Assembly (NCBI GenBank): GCA_007258455.2
Contig: VDFB02373365.1
Span: forward strand, 221,620,552 to 221,684,551
Length of the DNA: 64,000 bases
Source: Sequoia sempervirens
Lineage: Eukaryota; Streptophyta; Pinopsida; Cupressales; Cupressaceae
Reading direction: 5' to 3'
Each line of letters opens with the position of its first letter. Position 1 is the first letter of the stretch. The position numbers were made by a program, and so were the translations under genes. Below the pieces are notes generated by a model, which did not search any database, was not told the origin of the DNA, and saw only the letters and a list, made by a program, of their open reading frames with translations. Of the stretch, positions 1 through 13,191 are shown one piece after another.

Positions 1-1554
1 TGTCAATAGGTATTTTCAATAAGTGCAAATTCTTTAAAATGAATTCAAAATCATAAAGAAAGGCATGGGGATATTTTGTGGATGGAAGTCATTTTGCATA
101 ATGTATAATGTCAGGGACAAAGTATAGTTTGATTGAATTATATAAGTATGCAAACTATGCTCCTCCTTTGAAAATGAGACATGTGAACTATCTTACATCA
201 AGACATATTGTTGGTAGTTGAAGCTCAACAAGATACTTAGACCTACCAAACATCAAGCATGTGAGATCATGGTGGATGAGATATCTTAATGATCAAACTA
301 TAAATTAATGCCCTTTCAAGTGTTAGACCTTTGAGATTTTTGAATTGTCAAAGCAACATCATTTTGATCAGTAGTTGTCATCGACCACCATGACTAACTA
401 AAACCTTTAGTAGGATGTTATAATATTACAACCAAGGCACTAATACAATCATTTGCATCTAAATGGCTCTAATATAGTGGGAATAGTTGAAATGGTGCTA
501 GATATGTGGGATCTCTTCAAAGTCAATAATTTTTTTTATAATTTATAATTCAAATCCTATCAAAATTGTTCTGATTTTTGTAAGGTTTTTGCACATTTTT
601 TAAAAATATCCTCTCAGTTTCATAAAGTCATCCTATGTAGGGGTTTTCCCTAGGAGAATTCAACCCTAGCAATGAAGACACATTGTGGCTTGAAGTCTTC
701 TTTTCAAAAATTCATATTTACAAGTGATAGGTCAAGTCCTTGAAAATTGAAGTAAAACCCACAATGCTCAAGTTTGAAGCATAAAGTATTATGGGTTGGT
801 AGATTCTTCTAAAACATTCCCTTGCCACCATTAAAATAAAAAATTGAAACAATCACTACTTTCTATGAACACATTTTTCCTTTTATGTTTATAAGTTTTA
901 CTAGACTCAAATATCAAAGATATAAAGGCATTGTAAATCCTACTTTAAAACATTGAACAAACTATAGAGGGTCTAGAGCCAACTACTATTGATAGGATTT
1001 GAATTAGGGGCTCTTGGTAGCTTTTTCATGTCGAGTAGTTAATCTCTTAAAAATGAGATGATGCAAATAAATTAACTCATGGCCATTATAGTGGTAAGAT
1101 AAAAACTAAAGTGCCCAACATAACTAGGGAGAGTTGTTGGTGTGGCTATTACATGCAAAAAATTATGAATTTAACCTTAGATCTAGTGTTATATCAATTA
1201 CTAACTATCAAAGCCATTTTGTGTATAAAAAGGTATACCTCTCACATGATCTTTAGCAATTATTATCTCTTTTTTTAAATTAAATTCAAGAAAGGTATAG
1301 AAGCTAAAAATGCATAAAAATTATATAGCCAATTGACAAATTATCTAATAATTAAACTTTAAATATAAAATAGAAAATAAATGGTTGATGATTATTAGCT
1401 ATCTTATAATGAACAATACTTCACTTACAACATGCATTTCTGTTTTTGTTTAGGTACAACATGTACAAATAGTTATTAGTTTTGTATTTAGAAAAATGGA
1501 CACACTAATAAAAACTCAACACAAAGGTCTAAGGTTGATTTAGAATGGAAGAGT
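1..1554. other. Noncoding AT-rich sequence
   Basis: I see no supportable gene, RNA gene or element boundary. The stretch is AT-rich with scattered short homopolymers. The only structured sequence nearby is the dioxygenase remnant that follows on the minus strand. Confidence 0.5.
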
Positions 1555-2310
1555 TTAAAATTTTACTAGAGAAGTACCAAAGAAATTAATAGGAAATAAA
1601 ACTATAAGTAAATCCATATCAAAATGATTGCTCACACCAAATTCCATATCAAGGTTTGTAAATGGTGGACAATATAATTCAAGAAAAATTGCTCATAGCC
1701 CATCATCTTTTCTAAAATACTAGGAACTCCAAGGCTCTTTGACAATGTGGGAAGGATCTTTACCACCACCTTTTTCACTTCACCCAAATACTCCAAACAA
1801 GCATCCTTGCATTAAAAAAAAAACATCTCTATTATGGAAATAGATTATCTTGGAGCAAGAAATTGAAGGTGTAAAGCACAATTTTAGTACTAAAGAACTC
1901 AGGGTCAACAATCAATTATTTTGGAATCTATTACATTAGGAATAAGCATGAAAAAATCCCTTTAATTCAAAATTCAAAACTCCATCGAACAACATTGGTT
2001 CTTGAATCTTGCATATGGTATACAAATAAAATTGCTCTAGAAAGTAATAAAAAATGAACCCTATAAGCACAACATATTTGGAATAATTGAAAAACTTATT
2101 ATCATGTCTATCCTCAAACATAACCATGTTGATCATTTTTAGAATATGTAAATCATAGCAAGGATACAAATACTTGTTCACTAGAATTAACATGAAAAAC
2201 TCTAAATTTTTATCCTTTGAAAATATGACTTTGGTGAGTTTTTGAACTAAGATTAGGCTACAATGAATATTATAAAGAGGCCCCAAGGAAGAAATTCCAA
2301 GAGGCATCAT
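1555..2310 (-). pseudogene. 2-oxoglutarate/Fe(II) dioxygenase-like pseudogene fragment
   Basis: Reading the minus strand and switching frames, 1555-1800 gives blocks typical of plant 2OG-Fe(II) oxygenases. First comes a helix of the type EYLGEVKKVVVKILPTLSK with SLGVP and LEKMMG. Then comes FFLNY / PPFTNLDMEFGVSNHFDMD, corresponding to the family's NYYPPC...LGLSPHTD core. The iron-binding HxD appears as H-F-D at 1618-1626. The second iron-binding His and the RxS motif lie in the C-terminal part and are absent. The open stretch 1936-2310 lies where the N-terminal half should be, but its match is weak. At least two frameshifts and several stops are present, and the fragment stops at about 1555. 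The family oxidises small molecules (flavonoid, gibberellin, alkaloid pathways), but no subfamily can be named. A translated search is decisive; the pattern match is by eye. Confidence 0.55.
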
Positions 2311-3339
2311 AAAATTTAATAAAAAACCTTTATCTAGGTTACAAAATCACAGTGGATAAAAAATAGTTTACTCTTCAAATTTGTAATACTACTAAAATCC
2401 TTTGAAACACATAGGTGTAAGAAAAATAATGATCGCTACCTAGAAGGCCATTATATTTACAAATTCATAAAAAATTTTAGCCAAATATTTTTTATTTATA
2501 AGCTATACCCAACTCTAATGTATAAAAAACAAATACCCATAACTATGAGAAAAAAACCACTTTCAAGATTACATTTATAAAAATCTATATTCATTTGAAT
2601 GCAATGACAACTAGATTCCATTATTTGTATCCACTAATTGATATGGTTTAATTTTTTCAACAAAACTAAAACCCCTACTAACCCCTATCTTCTAGTCCAT
2701 GGCCACATAAACATGTGTGATGTTCCCAAGTGGATTAAAGATCTTGTGTAGTTTGGTTTCCCTTGTACCCTCATAATGAATCATATTCCTAACACATTTC
2801 TCATCATTTCTCTAATACATGGTATCATCAAAGTAGCCAAAATCCCTAGGTTTAAAGGCACATAGGTAGATTTCCCTACTACCACTTACAAGTCGACATC
2901 CTTTGTTACACCCATTGTGCTACTACTTATTCACTTTTACCTAATTGGGTGGAAATTCTTTAAATGAATGTACTTGTGCTTTATGTGTTTTAGAAATATG
3001 AAGAATAAATATTGATTCATTATGATGTTATGAAATGATTTGATTATGAAATTCTAAATAATGTTTTCAACTAATTACCATTGCAAGGTGTAAGTTGGAT
3101 GCAGGAATTAAATCAAGCCTCCTGAAGAGAGGGTAAGTATCACTTAGGGAGAAGAATTTGTTTTGGTAACCTTTGATAAAAGACCTAAACTGAGCTTTCA
3201 CACACACACTTCTAGTTTGGTCAATTCAGGTAGAATTTGGGAAATAGTAAGTTACCTTTAGTCATGCTTGCATTTATATTTGTAAATGTTCTTGTTTAGG
3301 AGTCTAAGTGTTTAGTCTCTTTGATTTATGAGAGTTCTT
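2311..3339. other. Noncoding sequence
   Basis: No frame or repeat structure I can support. Ordinary AT-rich intergenic DNA between the dioxygenase remnant and the microsatellite. Confidence 0.5.
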
Positions 3340-3364
3340 CTTTGTGTGTTTATAATCAATCAAC

Positions 3365-3657
3365 GAAACATATGTGCATATTATATATATATATATACAT
3401 GCATGTGTCAATAAGAAGCTCATACGCATGAGTAAATACGTGCATAAGAATATGTGGATATATATATATATCTACACATCCTCATGTACAAATTACCCAT
3501 ACATATGGGAATGTTATTCAGACACAAACACATACATACCATGTGTATATATGTCGGTCGATAAGACTATGATTATATGTGTTTTAATATAAGGTGTGAT
3601 ATATATATTTGTATATGCATGGTATATATAAGAATATACATATATATATACACACAC

Positions 3658-3690
<33 letters not shown>

Positions 3691-3775
3691 AACCTACGAG
3701 AATGTATTGATGGAAAGGATACGTCCATACTAGTATGTTAATATATATATATACATACGCCTACGTTGATATGTT
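3365..3775. repeat. TA/CA/CATA microsatellite cluster
   Basis: Several runs of (TA)n, (CA)n and (CATA)n are interspersed with less regular sequence, e.g. around 3384-3397, 3460-3470, 3640-3690 and 3740-3754. The open frame at 3374-3592 is made of this repeat (Tyr-Ile runs) and is not a gene. Confidence 0.8.
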
Positions 3776-6413
3776 AATATGTATTCCATTATCGAATTAT
3801 GTGTTATGTAAACTTGTGAATTATGATATAAATATATGAAGTCATCATGTATATCTAATAATGATAGCACTAGATTATTTAATCAGTGCAAAGCATATAA
3901 AGTAAAGTTTATATCAAGAAATGTATGCAACATTCTAACATACACTATGAAAGCAATCGTATATGATACAAGTGCTACTTTAACATTTAGAGTACTTAAT
4001 GTGAATTATGGATAGCACATGAAATAAGCTCTTATGATGCCATTACTCCCAACCTGTGAACTTGGTTGTATAGACTTTGTCAATAAAACAAAAGTAAATT
4101 AATATGCATAGAATGGGAGTCGACTAAGTCAAAACTGAGAATGTCAACCCAAGTACATTGTCATGTGAATATGTAAATGTGGTGCCAACAATTAAAATCC
4201 TGAATCAAATAGAAGTCTATTCATTATATTATGAATTTCTAGAATGTGACTTGCATTTAGTGAAATGTAGAATGCAGAATAAGTCAAGCTCTCAGTTGTG
4301 CCAAGTAAGTCGACCTGTATGAGGCAATTTCCTGGCATAATTTATGAGCAACATTCTTGATGTCTATCATTGCATCAACTCATCCTTTTAAGTTGTTTAT
4401 GTGTTTTCTATGCAATGAATTTAGTTTCCACCTTTTCTTTTAAATGCCAGGAGTCAAATTTCTTTAGCTGCGAAGTGTCATTCTAATGTCCTGTTTCTAG
4501 CCTTTAGTTGTTTATTACAGTGTATAAATAGAGATTTTCTCAACCTCTAAACCTGACACATATCTTATGCATTTGTGTTGTGTTTTTTTGAGCAATCATA
4601 ATTTTCATTTATGAGTTGAGTGAGGCTGAGAGTTGTGAGAAGTACTTGAGAGTTGTGAGAAGGTTTATTTGAGAGTTTGCATTCTGATTTGAGAGAAAGT
4701 TGAGGAAGGAATTCTGATCGACCACGTGGAGCATTTCAATAACAGGAATGCTGAATTCTTCCTTCTTATTCTTTAATGTTTGAATTTATTGTGTGACATT
4801 AATTGTTTAAATTAGAGATATTATATTATCTATTTATAGGGAAAGAATATTTAATCTTATAGGAAAAGGAAAGATTGCTTGTTGCACTTTGTGCTAAGAT
4901 CTATTATGTTTGAAGTGTTTGTACATATTCTATAATAAGGAATAGGTAGATATAAAGGGATTGAATATTATATTGGGGTTATAGCTTTCAAAGCTAATTG
5001 GTTAAACTAGCTAAGTCTTGGAGTACTATATTTTACTTTATAAATGAGATAGTTAGCATAGAGGTAATAGGTCATTCTTGGGGTTAGGATAATCTAATGA
5101 AGGGGATAGCCTATGCATAGATTATGATTTATAATCAATATAATTCAAGATAGGAAGCTAGGTGATATATTTGACGTCTACTTGTTATGAGGGAATGGAA
5201 TACTTTGGCCAAAGTAGTGTAAGTTGCCACTATTTACACTATCAATCGCTATGATCCAAGTTTACATTCTAGGTTGAGGTATGTCATATATGTAGGTTGT
5301 AGCCATTATGTGACAGAATCTAGATATGTTGGAAACAACACCAACCTCAAAAAAGGTCAATTTTTATTGTGAGGTTACCAAACCAATCTCTTTGTTGAAG
5401 GGTAGTACCATCTATCAATTTGATAGTTGTGTGGGGGACTGCAGTTAGTCCAAGGTTGGTGGAAAAGAGCTTGAGTGATGCTTCTCTTCATCAGTTGGTG
5501 ACCAAGATTTGCAAGGAGGATATTCTAGAACTATTTGTACTTCTTATGCCAGTAAGCTCCACAAAGCCTTGTGTTTTGTATTTTGCATCCATTATGATGG
5601 AAAGATTGTAAAAGTGAAATGATTTCATATTATCATGCTTTATGTAATCATTAGTTGGAAGTTGTAATACTTTGATATAATGCAATGGAAAAGATTGGAA
5701 AATATATTATTTCAAATATGCATGTTATCTTCGTAGTTTTGGAAGAAAAATTTTATTGCTCTTATTGGATAGATGCTTATTCTTTTTACTTGAGGTTAAA
5801 ATCTAGGAAAGTTACTATGTAGAACATTGGGCATGTTACATCCTCACACCCTTAGAAAGACTCATAACCCTAAAATATTTTTTATTGTTTATGTGCCACA
5901 TGGTGTCAATGAGATAGTTAATGCCTCTTGAGGCTCTAAGGAACATGGGTGGACCAACCTACCACACAAGAAGGTGTAGAAAGTGAACCTTTTGAGGTAT
6001 TAACAATATCATAAATCTTATCCATAGTAAAAGTGCCAATGACATAAATGAGGGTGAGATCATTGTATGGGCACTTAGAATTTCAATGACAAACCTTCTT
6101 GCTACAAATGTAACACACCATAAGCATGAAGTTTATTTGTCTCACCCTCATTAAAAAATTGACATATTATTTATATATTCCTTTGAACCTAAATATTCTT
6201 CCTTTCTACTCTTTAAGGTTTAATTGAAAATAAAAAAATGAAAGATTCTTAATGTCCATCATGCATCTAGGAACCATGATGAATCTATTGAAAAGAAGAA
6301 ATAAAAAATGTTAAGCTCCATAAGACATATATAAATGCTTAGTGTTGCACCATCATATCTACAAAGACACAACATACTGTAATAGAATACTATGATAAAA
6401 AAAGAGAAATTTA
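3776..6413. other. Noncoding stretch with one TATA-like promoter
   Basis: No convincing gene. Short frames (e.g. 5420-5611) have no recognisable content. A TATA box followed by GAG-rich leader-like sequence near 4523 suggests part of an LTR, but I could not define its ends. Confidence 0.4.
4521..4534 (+). promoter_or_regulatory. TATA box, probably of an LTR
   Basis: TGTATAAATAGAG is a canonical plant TATA context. It is followed by a leader with repeated GAGAGTTGTGAGAAG motifs (about 4628-4670). No coding frame follows, so this is more likely an LTR promoter than a gene promoter. Confidence 0.35.
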
Positions 6414-7117
6414 TGTTAGGAAATTACTAGGTTGATCAAACCATTCCCTACATAACCTAATGAGAGAAAAAAAATGCATACGAGCTCATAGAATAACCAT
6501 AATGCAAAGATAAAAAGGAATACCATAACATTACACAAGATATACCTTGGGAAAACCCTCAAGAGGGAAAATCCTAGCCTTCAAAAACATACACACTCAA
6601 TGTATTATTTATCAATTAATAATACAATACACTTACATAGTCTCCATGAATAATTATGAAACATCAATCTACTCCAATGAATCCTCCATGTGTTAAAAAT
6701 GTAATCGAACATCTCATGTCATGTTTCAAATATGCACTCAACAAGAGACCAATATAAATGATAACCAAGCCAAACAACCACTAGCCAACAAGCCAACCTC
6801 AACCACTAAACATATGCTTTCTTTTATAGATTCAAGATCACATAAAAACCAAGTGGTATAGGTAAAACCATGTACCCTAAAACTATGAGTGAAAAAAAAT
6901 TGGCCCCAACATCTACTTTTTGGTACTAAGTTTTTTTTTTATTTGTAAGCCACACATATAGTATCCAACTAATGTCACATTCAACTTTATAAGTAGACAC
7001 AAATAAATATTTAATGTTTCCAAACAAACCTCTTAAATATGCATCATAAATAATATGTATTTACATAATTAAAATAATTCTTTCTTAAGCAAGGTGTAAA
7101 AAACCCTTTTCCTAACA
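6414..7117 (-). repeat. 3' LTR of element A
   Basis: On the minus strand this 704-bp block starts TGTTAGGAAAAGG and ends TTTCCTAACA, the TG...CA ends of an LTR. It is preceded (plus 7118-7128) by a purine tract reading AAGTAAGAGAA on the minus strand. It matches, in opposite orientation, the LTR at 22567-23258 of element B in its distal half, e.g. the ends with GGTTATGTAGG and the shared tract around AACCATAATGCAAA/TTTGCATTATGGTT. No coding capacity. Confidence 0.75.
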
Positions 7118-8842
7118 TTCTCTTACTTGTATATATTGCATAATGGTTAATTGATGAAATAAATCATCATAGACATCCATGAAATCATATAAATTTCCAA
7201 CATGCTCTCTTGTTCCATCAAGATATTTGTAATAATATTTAATGTGACCACCATATCAATCAAGAACTCCTCTCATTGTCCAACATGCCACCTGTGGAAG
7301 AAAAAGAAACAAGCCAAGGCATGAAGATGCACCAATCCAAAGAACACAATCATCAAATCCAAGTGATAAAAAAGATCCAAGCTATTACCAAGGGAAAAAT
7401 ACACGTGAATAATAATAGCAACCATAAACAATGCTAATACATCCCATCGCCCATACCTAAAAAAGTATCCAAAACCATTAGTAGGACTCATTCTGATAGT
7501 TCATATACAACCCATAAATAATAATCACAAACTCCATGTATAAAACCTATTATAAAGAGCATACACATACAAGAACCCCCTCTATATGGGTGATGTCAAA
7601 TATAAACATATATCAAGGTATACCAAGTCTACCAATCAACTCTCAAACCAAGTTGTCACTCATAATCAAACCATGTAGTAACAAAGATCATAATTATCCA
7701 CACATGCAATAACATTCATTGCATAATATCTCATTAAAATTCACCAAAACTCTCCCAAGTACCACATGATACCATGTGTTCAACATGAACCTCTAAGCAG
7801 TCACAAAAAAAAACACTGTAAAACATATCACATAACATGTCCTTCTACCAACACCTTATAGTGCTAAGTTGTGTCAAGTAAGATATTCTTCGCAATTCTA
7901 ACTAAAAAGCCTTAACAACACCCAACCATTCAATCTCATAGATCAAACAAAAATTATGTGTATCTCATATAACCAACATGGATGTAGTATTCTTTATAAA
8001 AGGAGGATCAAACTCAAGTCCATTCCCTATCCAAGAATAAGCCTAATAAAATATCTTAAAATTCTCATAAATGACATCTTAAATCAAACTCATATGCACA
8101 AGGAGACAAAAATTCCAAAACATCTCCTCAAATTAACCCTCTAGAACTAGAACAAGAATATGTCAAGATCTACATCCATGAGAATACAAATCATACAATA
8201 TAATGCATCTAAAAGCAATGATGGGAGATACCTATTAAATGATTATTTTTGAAGAGACTAAGAGTGTGGAATGAGATTGCTAATCTAGGATACACCAAGC
8301 CATAGTGAATCTATACAAGAACAATATCCTCTATAGGTTCATCATGAACTCGTGTCCATATCTAGGTGAAGTCTCTTTAGTCTTCCTACTAAAATATCCA
8401 AAGAGTAAATGTGTCAAAAATATCTCTAAACTCAAGAGAAATCCAATCTCACCCAAGCCTTAATGCTAATATACAAATGTAATACCATACTCTGATGAAG
8501 CTCCAATGTATATGAATAGTGTACTCAATACAAAGAGAACTATCTAGATCACTATCAAAGGTCCAACTTCTAGAATCAGGAATGCATCATTCCCTCATGA
8601 TCTAACATCTCCTCTTAAGACATCACATGCTCTAATAAACATATATTTTCTTCGAAGAGCACCTATATCATGAAAAAAATCCAACAAATATCCAAAGTAA
8701 ACCAAGATATAATACCAAACATCCTTTGAACCAAGGATCACCTATGAAAATCAATGTCATAAATTGAAACCTCAACTAAAGACTCCAAGATTCATCCATG
8801 ATGGTTAACCAAGATGTCAACATCTCTAATCACATGAAGATA

Positions 8843-8847
8843 GTTCC
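8843..8847. repeat. Target-site duplication, left copy (GTTCC)
   Basis: GTTCC directly precedes the solo LTR and is repeated directly after it at 10235-10239, as expected for a 5-bp LTR-retrotransposon integration. Confidence 0.7.
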
Positions 8848-10234
8848 TATAGACACTAAAAAATTTACTGAATAATATCATGCGCTTGAATCTGATATAC
8901 TAACACCATTTCATCCTAAAACCCATCCTCTTTTCGCTTAATTGATTAAATTAGCCTAGCTATTTAATTAATCACATCAATTTCATCCATTAATCTAATT
9001 GACCTAATTAGGTTAATTCACCCCCTTCATACTAACCTTTCGTCCTATTAAATTGGATAAATTAAATTATCTAATTTAATCCCTAAGTCCTCTTATTTAA
9101 TTAAATAACCCTAAGCTATTTAATTAAATATCATATCACATCCCCCTTTTCATTAAATCATTTATTTAATGAATATCATTTAATTCCCTCTAATTTGCAT
9201 AATAGAAACTTTATTTAATTATCAAATATTAATTAAATCTAAACCTCCCACTTGCAAGGGAATATTTCTCCATTGGACATTCCTCCAAAAGGAATATTCT
9301 CATGGAATATTCCTTCCCCTTTTGCACTACTAAATTTGGTTTTAATTAACTAAATATCTAATTTTCCTCACTCATGAGAATATTTTCTTTCTTCACTCAT
9401 TTGAAAAAGGGAATATTCCTTTTTTATAACAAACTTTCAACAAAGCTTCTTGTGCAAGTTTTGAAAGTGTGTTTGTTTGGATGAATGTAAGCCCTTGATT
9501 AAATATCATCTCACATTCTTAACCCCGGATGGGAATCCATGATCCATGCCTTCATTTTCCTTCCATTCTGACCATTGATTAATCCTTTCAATCTTGACCA
9601 TTAGTTTCATTTTGCCTATTCTATAAATAGAGCTTGCATCTATTGAATAGGGATCCATCTTTTAATAGTAAACTTATGTTGCTAAAATCACTCTCATTTG
9701 CATCTACATTTAACACATATTTAGCCTTTTTTAGTTTAAATCTTGCATTATTAGCTTAAAGCATCCATTAATGGCTTCCATGGTAACTTAGGTACATCCA
9801 TTTAGTATATTTTGAAATTAGGGTTTTAATCTTTCAAATCTTGCATACATTTAAAATAGATTAGCATACATTTACATCGGTCATCATAGCATTTATCATG
9901 TTAAAATAGTTTTCATCATGTTTTACAACACATCTTTCATCAATTTCATCGATTCTCTTCAATAGAATTGATCGAAACAAGCTCATTATCCAAGGGATTG
10001 AGAAAGGGTCGCCATTCCACATCAATGTGACACCACTTCCCCGATAGGATAAGTTTCAATGGATTAGAATAGATGTTTGTGAAGCTTTCGTATTTTAATA
10101 TGTTAGTTATAATGGCTTCTTAAAGCTTAGTTTACATTAAATGATCTTATTAGGACTGATGCACAATGGCTTAATTATACTTTGAATCCTCATGGATCAA
10201 TTGTAGTTATCCCATACAAAATTCATCGATCATA
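8848..10234 (+). repeat. Solo LTR, TGTAGAC...ATCACA family, inserted in element A
   Basis: This 1387-bp block starts TATAGACA and ends ATCATA. Those are one-base variants of the TGTAGACA and ATCACA ends of the LTRs at 17410 and 47154. Like them it has a long TTAATTAAAT-rich U3 (about 8935-9250), then a TATA box CTATAAATAG at 9621-9630. It lies between GTTCC duplications and splits sequence that is otherwise homologous to element B. No internal region or second LTR is present, so it is a solo LTR left by recombination. Both termini carry a transition that would impair integrase recognition, consistent with age. Confidence 0.75.
9620..9632 (+). promoter_or_regulatory. TATA box of the solo LTR
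   Basis: TCTATAAATAGAG is the likely U3 promoter of this LTR. The equivalent boxes of the other family members are at about 18231 and 48004. Confidence 0.5.
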
Positions 10235-10239
10235 GTTCC
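10235..10239. repeat. Target-site duplication, right copy (GTTCC)
   Basis: Direct copy of 8843-8847 on the far side of the solo LTR. Confidence 0.7.
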
Positions 10240-11095
10240 ATATAACAAATAAAGATCGCCCATGGTCCACACACACTCAACTACAATACTAGTAGCTCTA
10301 GCGAATAAATTAGAACAGAGATCTCCCAATCAAGAAGATAAACCACCACAAAAACATCAGTATCAAAAGTTCCCACTAAAATATGTAAGAAAACTACAAT
10401 GACATTATCATAAATAAAATTTTGTCCCAATCATTGACTATCTAGGAACTCTAAAAATCCATCTTACCATCCTAATGCAATATACCAATGCATAAATGAC
10501 CACAAACAAGGTCAACTAACTAAATCTACATCAACATTGAAAATAATTATGGCTATAGATAGACCATATTTTATTTATCCCATTGCAACCAAATGGGTGG
10601 CCAATCAATAAAGCTACATAACTTGTAGATCCCAAACTAATTAAACATATAAAATCACCATCATATTAGTAACCTATAAACTATGATAATGAATGAGAAA
10701 ACCTATAGTTCTCAAGACTTAACAACTAGATCATCTATATATATATTTAATTTTCTACAACAAATCCATAATTGAGTAGCCACAATCAAGGAACCAAAAA
10801 AGAATCTAGGAGATAATAATAACCTCCTAACACTAAACAACACTACACCACATGTAATCATGAATCAAACAAAGTATCACAAATTGTCAACTAAAAACAT
10901 GATTGTGATGCCAATGTTTAAATGTACATGAATATCCATGATATCATAATCATCATCATAATTGTATATGTAATAAACTCTCACTGAATTGAGACTCCAA
11001 GTATCAAACATTTATCAACTATATCCTCAAAATAGAAGACATGTGTACCTTTGATCTTGATCAAAGTCTAGACTCTAAAAAACTTATAAACTTAT

Positions 11096-11960
11096 AAACC
11101 AACAAGTTCCTAGTACCCAAGGAACCCCCATCACATAAACGCACAACACAAAAGATAAGGTCAAATGTTCTAAGTCCACCAAGAACCTTTGGTTCTTGGT
11201 GTCCATGGAACCCTAGATGAAGAAGAACTAACCAAAAAAAAAACCCCACTTGACGAAGAAGAGACAAGTAAAAAAGGTCTAAGGTTCCATGGGAACAAGG
11301 AACCTTTGGTTCTTGGTACCCAAGAAACCCCTAACAAAGGAGTGGGAGGAACCAAGCGTGAAGGAAAAGAGTAAAGTCAAATGATTCAAGGGAACTAGGA
11401 ACCTATGGTTCCTAGTACCTAAGGAACCCCTTATGAGGTGGACCAAAAACAAAAAAAAGGCACAAGACAAGTGAAGTGTCAGAATTTTGATGGTTCTTGA
11501 AACCATAGGAACCTCTAACAGTTCCTAGTTTTGAGTGAACCCAAACAAAGTGTAAAAGAATAGAGACTTAGCATCAATGGTTCCTATGGTTCTACGAACC
11601 ATGGGAACTTTTAAAAAATTTGATGGTTCTTGATCCTGATTTATGTCCCAAAAAGGTAAAAAGGCACAAAGTTGAAGGCAACATAGGGAAGAAAGAAAAT
11701 GATTGGAAGTTCCATTGGAACCAAGAATCAATAGTTCTCAATACCCAAGGAAACTTGATAAATATGGTGTGAAGAAGAAAATACTTGGGGTTCCCATAGG
11801 TTTTGAGAACCTATGGAACCTTTGAAAGGTTCCTACATCCTTGGTAAGCCTTGACAGGAGCCTTGACCACAAAGTAAACCATGACATAAAGAAATGAACC
11901 AACACAAGAAGTCGAAAGGTTCCTTGGAACCTAGAACCAAGGTTTCAATTCTTGGTAGTA
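11096..11960. repeat. Array of palindromic GGTTCC/GGAACC units
   Basis: Roughly 100-bp imperfect units repeat the motif AACC(T/A)(T/A)TGGTTC, e.g. at 11183, 11299 and 11400, with weaker copies near 11486, 11577, 11705, 11800 and 11925. At 11179-11199 the arms CCAAGAACC and GGTTCTTGG flank TTT as a perfect inverted repeat. All overlapping frames on both strands are by-products of the repeat. It abuts the 5' end of the A-homologous sequence and could be the leader of element A, but B has no counterpart. Confidence 0.7.
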
Positions 11961-13019
11961 CCTATAGATCCACCTAACAAAAGCTAAGAAGGAAAGGTGA
12001 AGGAGAGAGAAAAACTAAGGTAGTTCGTTCATGTTCCCATATTTTGCTATGATAAAGATAAAGACAAGAAAATGTAGAGGAAGACAAATCTAGAGGTATA
12101 ACAAGGCACCAAAAAAGAAGGAAGTATTTCATGAATGATGCAACATGGAGGAACATAATAAAATGAAGAAAATATGATGGTTTTAGGTTCATTAAAGAAA
12201 CCCTTAAATATATTTACACTACACGATGTGGAATAAAACCTTACTCATGCTTGGTCCAAAATAATTACAAGGAGTAGGTAGGGGCCTTGGATAAATTGGC
12301 TAAAGCATCCTGTTGTAGGTAAGAGGTCACAAAGTCCAATCTCTCCCTTGTCATCATAGTATTGGGGGGGTGTGTCACACCAACATCATCGATCACATGA
12401 AAAAACTTTACCAGATGCACTAAAGTTCATGGGGGGGCTTCCCATAATATATAATACACAATATACAATATATAATATAATCATATATTAAATTGTTGAT
12501 GTGGAAGCATGGAAAGCAATAGGAACACATTGCAATAACTTATGACATATAATATAATTTAATGTATAGAAGAAATACAATGTAAACATAAATATATTAT
12601 AATATTACGGACATCTATTTTATTTGAAAAGAATCAGTAGGCTTAGGATTTTCCTCAAGATTGCCTTGGGATTTGGCTTGGGGTTGTCATACCTAGAAAG
12701 TCAACTAAAAAAATGTGTTTACAAAATTTTCTTAGTTTTCCAAAGTTCGCCCTTGTGGCTAACGATTTTTTTTAATCCAAATTTGATGAAATGAAAAGGG
12801 TTTATTGAATAAATTGTCATCTTTCTACCAATATAAGATATGCCTTATTTTGAATTTAGTAGATAATTATTATTGATTTTCTACATAAATTATGACTAAA
12901 GTCCCAATTGATATTTTTAAACTATTTCACATTTTTTGAATCTAAAAGATGTGTCACATTCTATGCTTCTCATATTATAAGAAAAAATAAATTTCATAAT
13001 TTTTTGACCAATTTTTTGA
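11961..13019. other. Noncoding sequence
   Basis: No gene or defined element. Contains G-runs near 12364 and 12430 and an AT-rich stretch around 12448-12490. Confidence 0.5.
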
Positions 13020-13191
13020 TTATGGAACAAACAAGTTTTAAAGGGATCCCGAAACCCTTAACAATAAGATAGCAACAGATAGAACATTAACATGGCCCAA
13101 CAAAAACAAAAAGTTTCCCACAAAGAAAGAAACAGTGGAAACCAAGGCAGCGCAACAAAAAACTGACAAAAGACCACAAAACAAATAGCCA
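13020..13191 (-). mobile_element. 3' tail of a retroposon (LINE-type end)
   Basis: On the minus strand, the coiled-coil frame is followed by a T-rich 3' untranslated tail containing GGGTTTCGGGATCCC and TTTAAAAC and ending ...ATAATCAAAAAA. The independent insertion at 33083-33273 has the same kind of tail (GGTTTCGGGTCCCTGTAAAAC ... TTTATCAAAAA), so the two share a 3' end. Target duplications could not be found here. Confidence 0.5.

Larger units (their letters stand above)
7118..11095 (-). mobile_element. Internal region of noncoding LTR element A (interrupted by solo LTR 8848-10234)
   Basis: The minus strand aligns by eye with element B. Examples: the tract ending TTGGTATACC / GGTAGACTTGGTATGCC (7617 versus 22045), TGAGTGTGTGTGGACCATGG (10256-10280 versus about 20690), and GTTGATGTAGA...GACCTTGTTTG (10510-10540 versus 20398-20430). 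Homology runs up to about 11090. No gag or pol motif is visible in either copy, so this looks like a non-autonomous (LARD-like) element or a copy too decayed to read. The short frame at 7273-7491 is hydrophobic and partly shared with B; I do not call it a gene. Confidence 0.65.

Noticed and set aside
3374..3592. 72-aa open frame
   Set aside because: Composed of TA/CA microsatellite sequence; Tyr/Ile/His repeats without gene context.
7273..7491. 72-aa minus frame, hydrophobic, partly shared with element B
   Set aside because: Lies in an element with no other coding signal; the counterpart in B is full of stops. Homology reflects shared element DNA.
11061..11506. Overlapping frames on both strands in the GGTTCC array
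   Set aside because: Explained by the palindromic repeat; both strands open in parallel.
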